Source: Deinandra increscens subsp. villosa (Eukaryota > Streptophyta > Magnoliopsida > Asterales > Asteraceae). Taken from it: 64,000 bases of DNA. Made by a program: the position numbers and the translations under genes. Below the pieces are notes generated by a model. The model made no database searches. It was not told where the DNA came from and worked only from the letters and a program-made list of their open reading frames with translations. The stretch spans positions 118,702,957 to 118,766,956 of the forward strand of contig JBCNJP010000007.1 in assembly GCA_039602395.1 (NCBI GenBank), given 5' to 3'. Of this stretch, positions 22,860 through 34,789 are shown one piece after another; positions within the stretch are counted from its first letter, which is position 1, and every line of letters starts with the position of its first letter.

Positions 22860-24430
22860 TGTTAACTCATCCCACATTGGTTGGGGAATGAAACTAAAAG
22901 TGGTTCATAAGGTGGGAACCTTACCAACTATTGTTTCCCTTAGTAGGACACATCCCTTGGACCTTGAGAGGTACGAAGCACCCCTAACTCGCACGCGCAT
23001 GCGTACGCGTGGCGTGGGCGTATGAGGTGCACTTATTGTTTTAGAGCCGCCTTGTCGTTTTTGAGGCGCAATGTGGCGCTTTGATGGTGTGGGCGTATGA
23101 GGCGCAATGTGGCGTGGGCGTATGCCGCTTGAGAGCTGCCTTATTGTTTTTGAGTTCAACCGGAAGTTGGTCCGGTTGGTGACCAGGCAGAGAAGTTCAA
23201 GCGGACATGTGTGGTCTGGATGGAACTGAGTTCAACCGGAAATGGTTCCGGTTGTGGCGTGGGCGTATGAGGTGCACTTATTGTTTTAGAGCCGCCTTGT
23301 CGTTTTTGAGGCGCAATGTGGCGCTTTGATGGTGTGGGCGTATGAGGCGCAATGTGGCGTGGGCGTATGCCGCTTGAGAGCCGCCTTATTGTTTTTTAGT
23401 TCAACCGGAAGTTGGTCCGGTTGGTGACCAGGCAGAGAAGTTCAAGCGGACATGTGTGGTCCGGATGGAACTGAGTTCAACCGGAAATGGTTCCGGTTGA
23501 AGTTCAAGCGGAACGAGTTCGAGCGGATGGGACCAAGCGGAATAGTTGAACCGGGCGGAACTGAGTTCAACTTGAACAGTGGTTCCGGTTGAAGTTCAGG
23601 CGGAGGGTTGGTCCGGAAGCGCCAGTTCAGCCGGAAAATAGCTGTTACGCGGAGTACACCGGATTAACAGTTGTAGACACGTTTTTGAGCTAATTAAGGT
23701 AATTTCGCGTTAATTAGAAATCAATTTGCATTAAAGACGTTTAATGCAAAGTTTGACTACGAATTATATTTGTGTGCTCAACAAGCCACTCCCACCACTA
23801 TAAATACGACCTCATTAGTTGAGGCTAGACACACTAGAATTCACAGAATTTTTGTTCTCTCTAAAATTCTCTCTTCTTATTCTTCTTCCAATATTCATCC
23901 TGTTCGTCAGGATCTTCGAGGACTCAAAGGTATTTTCAAGCTTAGAGTTATCACGGCCGTACAATACGGTTTAGGCGATTGTACCCTGAAAAACAAAACG
24001 GATCTTCGGTAGACACGGAATTTGTTTTAAGGGACCCGGGTTTTGACCCGAAGCCTTCGCCAAGGTTCTTTGGAATCTTATTCTTTTCTTCAAAATAATT
24101 TCAAAAGATTTTCCTCAAACCTTTTCTTATAACTTTCTGTCAGTATTTTCTTTCATTCAAACTATTATCTTTTTCATTATAAGTTTAGACAAGTTCTCTA
24201 TTCATTTCATTTGTATTGTAATTTTAATTTATTTCATTTACTTGTACTCTTTTATTCATTTCCTTGTATTGTATTTCATTTCCCTGTAACATTTTATTAT
24301 GTCCTTGTAATTGTTGATAGGAGTAGATCAACTTTATTTCAAGTGTATTGTAATAGAATATGTTTATTTCTTTTGTTGTAATCGTACTAAATAAAAGTAT
24401 TTATTTTATTTAAGTTTACGAACCGTTTTC
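22860..24430 (+). mobile_element. Long LTR (probable copia 3' LTR); end uncertain
   Basis: Starts TGTTAACTCATCCCACATTGG, a form common at plant LTR starts. It has TATA-like CTATAAATACGACC near 23798 followed by a CT-rich leader, as in LTR R regions. It includes the tandem duplication at 23011-23500 and CCGGTT-rich repeats. I cannot fix the right border because no second LTR or primer site is visible. Confidence 0.5.
23011..23500. repeat. Tandem duplication, unit 245 bp
   Basis: The block starting GGCGTGGGCGTATGAGGTGC at 23011 recurs at 23256 with very few changes, including its inner GAGGCGCAATGTGGCG doublet and the TTCAACCGGAARTTGGTCCGG end. More TTCAACCGGAA/AAGCGGA phrases continue to about 23660. 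Confidence 0.85.
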
Positions 24431-24439
24431 ATACAATGA

Positions 24440-25010
24440 TGTGAGCTTATGAAGTTGTTCGGATGATAAGCTGGCTCGGGTCAAAGAGATGGTACGGGTC
24501 TACCGGTCAACTGAGATCAAGCAGCTGATGGGGTATATAATCTCCATATCTTCGGAGATTAGGGTTAACACACACTCATCTTCTTCATTCTCTCTTGATT
24601 ACGTCCGTTAGGGTTTAAGAGTCTTGAAGATTAATCATATCGATTAATCTTCGTCTTTTTCAGTTTTATGGTGTGTGTTCATCTTGTAATCAGGTCATTG
24701 TTTTAGTGACCTGAATTTGGTTTAGTTGTTGTAATAACTCTTTTGTGTTCTTGATTCTTCTGTATTGTTACAGTTAGAATTAGAAACCGAATGCTCAAAG
24801 TGTTGAGCCTATAACCTAAGAGTTATGTTACAAAAATGTACCCGTTACATTATAAACTTATATTTTAAACTCTTCAGATTAAAAGAAAAACCAATGCAAA
24901 ATGGTAAATAAAAGAGAAAGTGGAAAATTGTAAATTTCACCGACTTTTATATTTGTATATAAGGTATATATATATAGTGTTTGGCCCTTAAAAAAATAGT
25001 CGGTTCAAGA
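24440..25010. other. Unassigned repeat-like DNA
   Basis: A TATA-like GGGGTATATAATCTCC (24530) precedes CT-rich leader-like sequence, which resembles an LTR, but neither end nor a primer-binding site is clear. No protein is recognised. Confidence 0.3.
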
Positions 25011-25019
25011 AAAATATAC

Positions 25020-25340
25020 TAATTAATAGCATGAACTCTTTTTTTAAGGACCAACAAAATAATATTATTAGCATGCTACCAAGAAGGTAGCCAAAAGATT
25101 ACACCAAGAGAAGTATAAAAACACTGAATACATCATCATAAGAAATTAAAGGCTCTCCATTGCTCCCCATGACATGTTTATTCTACACCGATTTTAAGCC
25201 AAAAGTAACCGAGAATTTTAACTTCCTCCATTAGCCTAGACTTAAAAAGCGAAATATGAATAAATACCCAATTATTCGTCATCCTTCAAGCATACCATAT
25301 TTTTTTAGCGGCTAAATGCCCCGAAAAACCCAGAAACTAT
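25020..25340 (-). mobile_element. Possible LINE 3' remnant
   Basis: Read on the minus strand, broken frames resemble the very end of a plant LINE ORF2 followed by 3' untranslated sequence, with a short A run near 25040. The resemblance is weak and based on general layout only. Confidence 0.3.
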
Positions 25341-25865
25341 TATCCAATGAAATTTGTATTCTTTTAAGGAGTGAGATTACACTCTGTATGTGTATCGTTT
25401 GTTGTTTACTTTTAATCAATATTGAATAATAAAATTACTATAGTTCAATCCGTTTAATAAAACAACAGAATATCAAAGTTAAACAAATGCTTTATTTATT
25501 GATAGATTAGTAACCCGTGTACTACACGGGTTGAATTTAGATTCATAATATTAGCTAAATATAAAAAAAAAATTAAGAAATTTGAATATTATAATGACAT
25601 AATTCATTATAAAATATTAATTTGATAATTTTATATATAAGATTACAAATTCTTGATTTGTTTCCTTAAAAATACTCAAATTATTGAGTAATTTATCAAA
25701 TCTACATTATAAATTGAAATTTTATATTGATAAAATTGGTAATTAGTGTTAATTGGTACTTTACTAAATTGATAATTGAATTTGGTTTTGACATGTGGTA
25801 AAGCTGATGTGGGCACCTTAAAAAGAAGACATGTGGAAACCTTTTTATTGCTTTATTATGATTAA

Positions 25866-26480
25866 GATTTATGTATTTATTTATTATAATAAATACAAGT
25901 ACAGTGAAGCTTCATTATATTCATTAACTCATTATAAATATCCCTCTCATCCCCTCCTCTCCATCAAACTATCAAACCCCAACGAACGAAACCCCTTCCG
26001 ACTATATTCATCGAATCTCCACCCCTCTTCTCTGCCATGGCGGACGTTGACGTTGACCGCCGGAAGCGAATGAAAGTCCACGATAGCAAGGTGAAGGGGG
26101 CATTGGTACTCACTAACCACCATTCACTCACCGCCATCACCGACGAGCTCGTCTTCGGCCGGAAAGTCTCCGTGCAGCTCATCAGCGCTGATTACTCTGA
26201 ATCTACCGGTATGTATTCGAATTCGAGTTTGACTATCAGTGTGTGTAATTTGTAAATCGATTCCTCAATTTGATCGATTCGATCGATTGATTCGATCTCG
26301 ATCGTCTGGTTGATTGCAACTTGTAAGTTGTAACGTACAACTCGGTGAAGCAGTGGTAGTCAACTAAAGTGGAGGTTTTTGATTTGAGTCCTTTAGTGAG
26401 TGAGTTGTACGGTACAACCATGTAAAGCTGTTAAAAACTTAAAGTCACAGTTGACCTCCATATCTGTAGTAGATTCATCC
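25866..26480 (+). repeat. Left copy of a contig-end overlap: lipoxygenase promoter and exon 1
   Basis: This 615-bp stretch repeats at 26981-27593 with two substitutions and two single-base indels that I can count. It holds the TATA box (25933-25940), the start codon at 26037 and the whole first exon with its GTATGT donor. It stops exactly where the 500-N gap starts and its twin starts exactly where the gap ends. Two contigs with overlapping ends, perhaps from different haplotypes, were probably joined without merging. A true tandem duplicate would need a break at the same base by chance. Confidence 0.9.
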
Positions 26481-26980
26481 NNNNNNNNNNNNNNNNNNNN
26501 NNNNNNNNNNNNNNNNNNNNNNNNNNNNNNNNNNNNNNNNNNNNNNNNNNNNNNNNNNNNNNNNNNNNNNNNNNNNNNNNNNNNNNNNNNNNNNNNNNNN
26601 NNNNNNNNNNNNNNNNNNNNNNNNNNNNNNNNNNNNNNNNNNNNNNNNNNNNNNNNNNNNNNNNNNNNNNNNNNNNNNNNNNNNNNNNNNNNNNNNNNNN
26701 NNNNNNNNNNNNNNNNNNNNNNNNNNNNNNNNNNNNNNNNNNNNNNNNNNNNNNNNNNNNNNNNNNNNNNNNNNNNNNNNNNNNNNNNNNNNNNNNNNNN
26801 NNNNNNNNNNNNNNNNNNNNNNNNNNNNNNNNNNNNNNNNNNNNNNNNNNNNNNNNNNNNNNNNNNNNNNNNNNNNNNNNNNNNNNNNNNNNNNNNNNNN
26901 NNNNNNNNNNNNNNNNNNNNNNNNNNNNNNNNNNNNNNNNNNNNNNNNNNNNNNNNNNNNNNNNNNNNNNNNNNNNNNNN
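26481..26980. other. Assembly gap (500 N)
   Basis: Exactly 500 undetermined bases, a placeholder length. Flanked by the two copies of the lipoxygenase exon 1 region. Confidence 0.99.
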
Positions 26981-27593
26981 GATTTATGTATTTATTTATT
27001 ATAATAAATACAAGTACAGTGAAGCTTCATTATATTCATTAACTCATTATAAATATCCCTCTCATCCCCTCCTCTCCATCAAACTATCAAACCCCAACGA
27101 ACGAAACCCCTTCCGACTACATTCATCGAATCTCCACCCCTCTTCTCTGCCATGGCGGACGTTGACGTTGACCGCCGGAAGCGAATGAAAGTCCACGATA
27201 GCAAGGTGAAGGGGGCATTGGTACTCACTAACCACCATTCACTCACCGCCATCACCGACGAGCTCGTCTTCGGCCGGAAAGTCTCCGTGCAGCTCATCAG
27301 CGCTGATTACTCTGAATCTACCGGTATGTATTCGAATTCGAGTTTGACTATCAGTGTGTGTAATTTGTAAATCGATTCCTCAATTTGATCGATCGATCGA
27401 TTGATTCGATCTCGATCGTCTGGTTGATTGCAACTTGTAAGTTGTAACGTACAACTCGGTGAAGCAGTGATAGTCAACTAAAGTGGAGGTTTTTGATTGA
27501 GTCCTTTAGTGAGTGAGTTGTACGGTACAACCATGTAAAGCTGTTAAAAACTTAAAGTCACAGTTGACCTCCATATCTGTAGTAGATTCATCC
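26981..27593 (+). repeat. Right copy of the contig-end overlap
   Basis: Twin of 25866-26480. This copy continues into the rest of the lipoxygenase gene, so its exon 1 is the one used in the gene model. Confidence 0.9.
27048..27055 (+). promoter_or_regulatory. TATA box of the lipoxygenase gene
   Basis: TATAAATA lies 97 bases before the start codon, followed by a C-rich leader typical of a short plant 5' UTR. The same box is at 25933-25940 in the left copy. Confidence 0.65.
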
Positions 27594-30500
27594 CCTTGAT
27601 GGATGGTGGATGTTTTAATTAATCAATTAATAGCTTTGTTGAGTTGTACGGTACAATCCATCGAAGCTTTTAATGTTACTGTACGTTTGTACTAGATAGG
27701 AGGTTATATAATAATAAATAATAATATAATATGGTGATTGTATATCTGACGAGAGCCAATGGGTGTCTACTGTCTAGATGACTAGATGTGAGTTTACAAT
27801 TTGATTATTTGGCTTGGATTTGCTATCTTTGGTTGCGTGCCAAATTAAATCATTATTAATTTTATTAATTATTAATTAATTAAATTAAGTTAAAGTAATT
27901 ATTAATTAATTAATTTTATGTCAACGTGAGATTAGTCATGTGGTAGAGTCTCGTTGCATCTTAGTTGAAGGTTAGGATTCAAATCTAAAACTAGGTATAA
28001 TTTAAATTGGAGAGTAGTTTAAGAGTTGGAGTCTAGTATTTGTCATGTAAAGTAAAACAAAAAATAAAAAAATTTAACTTTTTTAATGTCTTTTTTATAA
28101 AAGTCAAGAAAAATGAATTTTTAACCTCCTTTTGGTTATTTGAAAAGAAAATTTACTAAAATACCTTCATTTATAATCACATAACCCTTTGTAATCATTT
28201 TACATATATAATAAGTAATCTCACTATAAAAACTCATCTAAAAACTTCTTTAAATTTTTTTAAAAGTCATAAGTCAATAATTTTTTTTATTTAAAATCAC
28301 TGTCTCACTTAAATAAACGCTCCCAAATATACCCTCAATATTTCATTACAACACATGCTATTTAACCAACCACCAGGATATCTATTTATTTAATTATTTC
28401 TTTTAATTTATTACTTATAAATTCTGTAAGTCTTTAGAGTTTCTTGAGAGCTTTGAAGTCTTTGTACATCAAGAAGAAAATATTATGGATTCAAATCATA
28501 CATAATGCATATATATATTTATTATAGAAATCTGGAAATTGTTATTATAAAAAAACTAAAATTCATATTTATTTCTAAAATTTGTTTAACTTCTAAAACC
28601 TCTAATAACTCATTACTCATGACCTATAACAACTATCCATGTTTAACTAAAATAATATTTGTTTGTTACTTAATAACTTAATAATTTTTTTCTCATTTTC
28701 TCACTCATAAACAACAATAAAAAATATAAAAAACAAGTTTAGAGAATAAATATTGAGTTCTTTAGAGATTACGAGCTACCAAATTGACAGCTTGTTTTTT
28801 TATATCTACCAAATATTAATTAGTATAATATAAGCACGACTTATTTGTTAAACGTTAAGGATTAAGTCAAACAAAACTTGTTTATCAAGTAGATTAGACT
28901 AAGAAACTTGAATCTAATATTTAATTCTTTTTTATGCCATTATTGACACTACATGTTAATTTACTAGATTTTATAATTTATTTTAATAATTCAAGTTATT
29001 ACTAATTGGCCAATATTAATCTCAATTTCAAAATTGGCCTACATTAATCCCAATTATTAAGGTGTTGGATTTCATTGGACCCCCGTTAAGTTTTCCTTAA
29101 CTCCGTTAGTTTTTTGCTGACGTGGCACTGATTAATAAAAGCCATGTGGCTGCCACGTCAGCAAAAAACTAACGGAGTTAAGAAAAACTTAACGGGGGTC
29201 CAATGAAATCCAACACGTTAATAATTGGGATTAATGTAGGCCAATTTTGAAATTGGGATTAATATTGACCAATTGGTAATAACTTGGATTATTAAAATCC
29301 AATTTTCCTTGTCTTAATTAATATCTTTATTTATTATTAAACTTAAACCCTCCACTATTTTCAAGTAACGGTACTCTTCTTAACAGCTTAGAAATTATTT
29401 AACATGACATGGTGTGACTTAACAAGTGATAATTTTGGCAATTTAAGTCAGGGGACTTAGGGGAAAGCTTGGGAAAGAAACACATTTGAAGAACTGGCTT
29501 CGACTCGAAGGCGATTCCACCTTCGAACTAGACTTCGATTCAGAAGATGAAATCGGGGTTCCAGGGGCGTTCTTGATCATCAACAGGCACCACAAAGAAT
29601 TTTACCTTAAAACCCTCACATTAACCCATGTTCCAAATGTTGGTCAGCTTCATTTCATCTGCAATTCTTGGGTCTACCCAGAAGAACATTACAACAATCG
29701 CTATCGCGTTTTCTTCTCCAATCAGGTAAATAATAATCCACTATTACCATCAAAATCTGATTTAACTGACAAAAAGTGTGTTAGAACAGAAATGTGTTCA
29801 AGTACACAAAAGCTAACTAACTTTAAGAGTTAGTTGCATTTTACACTTACAGTCCCTAATGAATTAGTATATGTCAAAACAAGCACTAACTATAACATGT
29901 ATGTAATAATATTGTTTCATATCATAACCTAAATTAGCATCAATGTATCATCATTTTGTTGCAGACGTACCTTCCCGGCCGAACACCTGAGGGATTGCGT
30001 CATTACAGAGAGGAAGAATTGGAGGAACTAAGAGGAAATGGAACAGGAAAGCGTGAAGAATGGGACAGAATTTATGACTATGATGTGTACAATGATCTGA
30101 GTGAGCCGGAGCAGGGATCTGAAATGGTCCGTCCTATTTTCGGAGGGACCATTGACCGCCCGTATCCTCGGAGATGTAGAACAGGCCGCCCTCCGTCAAA
30201 GACAGGTGAAATTTGTTACATTAATTAATAGATATGTGAAAATGTGATGCAGTTTGACTTTCATGGTCAAACCAGGTTAATATATGCATCAGAATTCTTA
30301 TGAGATTCTTTAAATTTTCAAGAAGTGCAAGCATCCTGATAAACTGTACCGAAATCTTTATGATATTGTAAATCATACATTTTTAGTGTTAAGAAGTACT
30401 CGGTTTGACCTTCAAAGTCAAGTTCTGAGTCGCTGTGTTATTTGGTAACCTAAATGATTTTGGGTTCTTTTTACAGATCCAAATATGGAAAGCCGGATTG

Positions 30501-33041
30501 GGATTTTTGAAAGTTTAAATATATATGTCCCGAAGGACGAAAGGTTCAGTGATTTGAAGATGAAAGATGTATATGCTTATGGGGTAAAATTAGTATCTCA
30601 AGGCTTACTACCTGGTTTTGAGTCCTTGATTGACAAAATTAAGGATTTGGCTGTGGGCACACTCGAAAATGTTCTAAAACACAAGTTTGAGAGTATGTCA
30701 AGCAACACATTTAACGAGTTTTCTTCATTTGAAGAAGTACTTAAGCTCTATCAAGGAGGCCTTACAATACCCAAAAGCAGTTTTCTAGAAGGTATTAGGG
30801 AGAAAATCCCCTTTGAATTCTTCAGGGAACTTTGGCGGTCAGATGGCGAGCACTTGTTGAAATTCCCAGTCCCACAAGTAATCAAAGGTACTAAGAAAGA
30901 AAGTAGCCATTTTTGTTTAAAATCTTATTGAATTTATTAACATTCCATTTGAATTTGTTTGTTACTTCATTGTTTAAACAGAGGACAATTCTGCATGGAG
31001 AACAGATGAAGAATTTGGAAGAGAATTGTTAGCAGGAATTTGCCCTGTTGTGATCCGACGCCTCCAAGTAAATTTCAACTTCTCATGTTGTCTAATCTTG
31101 TATTTTATGATCTTTATAAAATCAAAATCAGATTAAACTGTTAAACATAGTGTTGTATATGCTTCTGATTGTGTTTTTGAATTTTGACTAATTACATTGA
31201 TTTAAGAAATTAACAGTTAAAATGACCAGGATTAAATTTTGACCTTTTATTACTTGTAGGAATTCCCTCCAACCAGCACGTTAGATCGTATGAAATTCGG
31301 GAACCAAAACAGTACAATAACTGAAGATCACATAAAAGATCACTTGGATGGATATAGCGTGTGGGAGGTAACGATTTTTGGCAAAAAATATGACTGCCTT
31401 TTGTTTCAAATTGATTATATTTATCCAAATATAACTCGTCTAAATCTCTCAGGCATTGAAGAACAACAGACTGTTTATATTAGATCATCATGATCCATTG
31501 ATGCCATATCTTAGAGGCATAAATGAAACTACCACCAAAACATATGCCACACGGACCATTTGTTTTCTGAAAAACAATGGTACACTGAAGCCAGTAGCAA
31601 TCGAACTGAGCCTGCCACATCCAGATGGCGATGAAGCTGGAGTTATCAGCACAGTACACACACCAGCATCAGACGGGGCAAAAGGCACCATATGGCTATT
31701 GGCTAAAGCTTATGCTAATGTAAACGATTCTGGCTACCATCAACTCGTTTGTCATTGGTAAGAACTCTTTGCAAAATGGGCTGTTTTTTTGTAAGGATCA
31801 TTCATCATTCGACCCGTTATATACAAAAGTTGGGAAAAATAGCATCATTTTACTTGATTATCAGTTTACATGTCATTCTTTAATCTTTAAATTGTTATGT
31901 AATGAGTTAAGTTAATATGCAGGCTGCAGACTCATGCTACAATAGAGCCATTCATAATTGCAACAAACAGACAGCTAAGTGTTCTGCATCCGATTCATAA
32001 GCTTCTGCATCCTCACTTTCGTGACACTATGAACATTAACGCCTTATCCCGCCAAACTCTCATCTGTGCTGGTGGACTTCTTGAGAAGACTGTTTTTCCC
32101 GACAAATACGCCTTGGCCATGTCTTCAAACATGTACAAGAAGTGGGATTTCACAAAACAGGCACTCCCAGCTGATCTTATTGACAGGTATTTGAAAATAC
32201 TGCCAGTTTTCTAGCTTTTGATCTCAATCATATTATTGCCTATTTAGTGAGCCAAGATTTAATCTGAAATGATATTTTATTGATCAGAGGAGTGGCTGTG
32301 GAGGACCCAAACTCGCCTCATGGTGTTCGTCTCCTGATAGAAGACTATCCATTTGCAGTTGATGGGCTTGAAATATGGTCTGCAATAAAATCATGGGTGA
32401 AGGATTATGTTTTCATCTATTACAAAAATGATGAAGAAATACAAAATGACAGCGAACTCAAAGCCTGGTGGGACGAGGTCCGAACCAAAGGGCATGGTGA
32501 TCTGAAACACGAACCGTGGTGGCCTATGATGCGCACACGCGATGAACTCATACAGTCTTGCACCACCATCATATGGGTGGCTTCTGCACTCCATGCAGCT
32601 GTGAATTTTGGTCAGTATCCTTATGGCGGGTACCTGCCTAACCGGCCTGCTATGAGCCGAAGGCTCTTACCTGAAGAAGGGACCGATGACTATGTCGAAC
32701 TTGCGGAGTACCCGGAAAAGGCGTTTTTGAAAACTGTGACTCCTCAGCTTCAAAGCATTCTTGGGATCTCATTGATTGAGATTCTGTCAAGGCATTCTGC
32801 TGATGAGGTGTATCTCGGGGAAAGAGATACACTCGAATGGACCGCTGATGAACAAGCGGTGAAAGCGTTTGAGAAATTCGGGGCGAGTTTGAGGAAGGTT
32901 GAACAGAAGATTGACGCGATGAATCGTGATGGGACGCTGAGGAACAGGACTGGACCTGCTCAAATGCCGTACACTTTGCTGTATCCGAGCAGCGGTATCG
33001 GTCTTACGGGTCGCGGTATTCCGAATAGTGTGTCTATATGA
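27152..33041 (+). CDS. LOX1-like: Linoleate 9S-lipoxygenase (type 1), nine exons
   Basis: Adds oxygen to linoleic or linolenic acid at carbon 9, feeding the oxylipin pathway; with no transit peptide it should be cytosolic. Exons: 27152-27323, 29448-29725, 29965-30205, 30477-30887, 30982-31067, 31260-31367, 31453-31757, 31923-32186, 32288-33041. All introns are GT..AG and the sum is 2619 nt, 872 aa, the usual 9-LOX size. An N-terminal PLAT domain (about 20-170) is followed by the catalytic domain. Iron ligands His528, His533, His724, Asn728 and the terminal Ile872 (Ser-Val-Ser-Ile) are present. Ala583 suggests S stereochemistry, and Thr590-Val591 at the regiospecificity site suggests 9-position oxygenation. 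The exon 2 acceptor (AAG, not the CAG four bases on) is chosen because only it keeps the frame. Intron 1 (2124 bp) carries a MITE and a SINE-like repeat. No lesion is seen. Confidence 0.95.
27925..28065 (+). mobile_element. SINE-like sequence in lipoxygenase intron 1
   Basis: An A-box-like ATGTGGTAGAGTCTCG and a B-box-like AGGATTCAAATCT, 40 bases apart, are followed by a body ending in an A-rich stretch near 28052-28070. Borders are not defined. Confidence 0.4.
28972..29308. mobile_element. Mutator-type MITE in lipoxygenase intron 1
   Basis: Inverted arms of about 150 bp meet at a centre with TGCTGACGTGGCA and TGCCACGTCAGCA. The right end AAAATCCAATTTTCC matches the ends of 5325-5705, and CTAACGGAGTTA in the arms is shared too. 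The left tip is eroded and no clear 9-bp duplication remains. It lies about 140 bases before exon 2, so it may affect splicing or expression. Confidence 0.8.
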
Positions 33042-33136
33042 AGCAGTTTCTGAGATCAGACTGTGTGAGATCTGGTAGTCTTCTATGTATGTTGAATGTT
33101 TATAGGTTAAAGATCCTATTTCTTCGTGCTTTTTTG

Positions 33137-33142
33137 AATAAA
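33137..33142 (+). terminator. Possible polyadenylation signal of the lipoxygenase gene
   Basis: AATAAA about 96 bases after the stop codon. A second AATAAA is at 33211-33216. Either could serve as the near-upstream element. Confidence 0.45.
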
Positions 33143-33249
33143 AATGATAAAGCACGACGTAATTTGTATTATAGAACAAGAAACTATATTCGAGTTTTGT
33201 AGTCGTGTGTAATAAAACTTTATTTCAAGAAACATATATTTGTAATTTG

Positions 33250-34780
33250 AGATATGATAACAATTCAAACCTTCCAAGATGGTGGCAACAATATCGGTAC
33301 CGACCGTAGCACCGTTCGCAAGACTGTTCTGAGCTACGGAAAATCCTCTGTCTTTGTCTTCGTGTAATACTTTATCAAATATACCTGTCTGTCCTATTGG
33401 ACGACAACTCTTTTAAGAACTTTTTGCATAAACGAACATTCTTCTTCATCGAAATTGATCCCATATTCATTGAATAATGGTTTATCTTCCGATGAACATT
33501 TGATGGATCGGCTAGTGCCTAGTGGAAAGGATTGCCCCTCTTTCTAGTTCACATCGTCCCTGGCGATGGCTCCGATTTGGTTTGCTTAGTGTGCATCTCG
33601 TGTTGTAACTTGAGATCTTGGACTATTTGACGGAGTCGTTTGATCTCTTGGTGTATTTCAAGATCTTGTACCGGTTGTTGGAGCTGTTTAATCTTAAGAT
33701 ATCGTGGGTTAAAATAGACTCTATCGTTGCCTCGGTTGGCGGTTCTGCAAATAGGGTGTTGATTTTCTACACAAGCAAAACTCTAAGACCAAATGATACA
33801 GAACGAAAAACAATTAAATTGCTGGAGACTAAATTGATCAAAAATAGCTTCAAAACTCCATTAAGTCATGGATAGGATTAATCCGAAAATAAGATAAAAC
33901 AATCAAATAGAGTTCTTCTAAGCAAAGTAATCCGTTCGCACTACAAGACAAGAACTTAATCACGACTAAGGGTGCGAGCTATGATGCTACTAGACTAGAA
34001 TCAAATTCAACCAAGAATTCAATATGCATGGTATTGACTAACAAGTACTCAAACATATTTCATGACACAATGTGATTGAACCAATAATCAAGTCAATCTC
34101 AATTCATGACAATCAAACGTTGAAACTATAAAATTCGTACAAGACAGTAGAATAGTATAGTTCAATTCAGGATTTCAAGACAATCAAACATGGAAAAGCA
34201 CACAAATCCTAGCCCTGGGGTAATCTCTATGAAATTAGCCTTGCATAATGGTGTTGATCATCATATCCTTCACGAGTTACATTAAGTGGATGGAATTGAT
34301 GATGAAATCGGATGTTTCCTTGCGTTCCAGAACTCTGAAAACTCCCAAAAATGATCCAAAAACGACCGAGCAAGCAGAAGGATTCGTAACCCTAATAGTT
34401 CCTTAAATACCAAGTTCAAAAATATGAAAATTTGGAAAATTCACCAGTGAGACCGTAAGTCCCCCCCCCCCCCCCCTAATTGAGCCACTGATTTGCGTCC
34501 TACATTACAGTGCATTTTCCATAAGGAAGCAAATTGCGTCTCAAGGACCGCAATATGTGTCCTTAGGGCAATTTTCTTCGTTTTCTTCAGTTATCTACTA
34601 CAGTTCCCATCCATCTTCATCCTAAGTACCGTAAATCATCCAAATTGCTCCTTTAAGCTTCTAGTACCTCAAATTAATTATGAACACAAAGTAAACATAT
34701 TTCATATACTAAACCGACTAAAAACACTTAATTAAACCGCATAAAAAACTCATTAAATGCAATTATACATGTTTCATATA
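33250..34780. other. Unassigned repeat-like DNA downstream of the lipoxygenase
   Basis: Minus-strand frames near 33380-33700 give short Leu/Arg/Gln-rich, coiled-coil-like peptides that faintly resemble gag regions of plant Gypsy elements; they are broken. A C run lies at about 34440-34457. No complete gene or LTR pair is seen. Confidence 0.3.
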
Positions 34781-34789
34781 TTTACAACA

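Noticed and set aside
26037..26255. A separate small gene encoded by the left copy of lipoxygenase exon 1
   Set aside because: Same promoter, start codon and splice donor as 27152-27323, cut off by the gap at the exact matching base. Contig overlap explains it better.
26400..27188. Open frame of 262 codons across the first gap
   Set aside because: Two thirds of it are undetermined bases.
33787..33803. Primer-binding site at AATGATACAGAACG
   Set aside because: Only a partial match to TGGTATCAGAGC and no LTR border next to it.
33943..33952. CACTA terminus at CACTACAAGA
   Set aside because: No subterminal repeats, inverted partner or 3-bp duplication nearby; a 10-base match can be chance.
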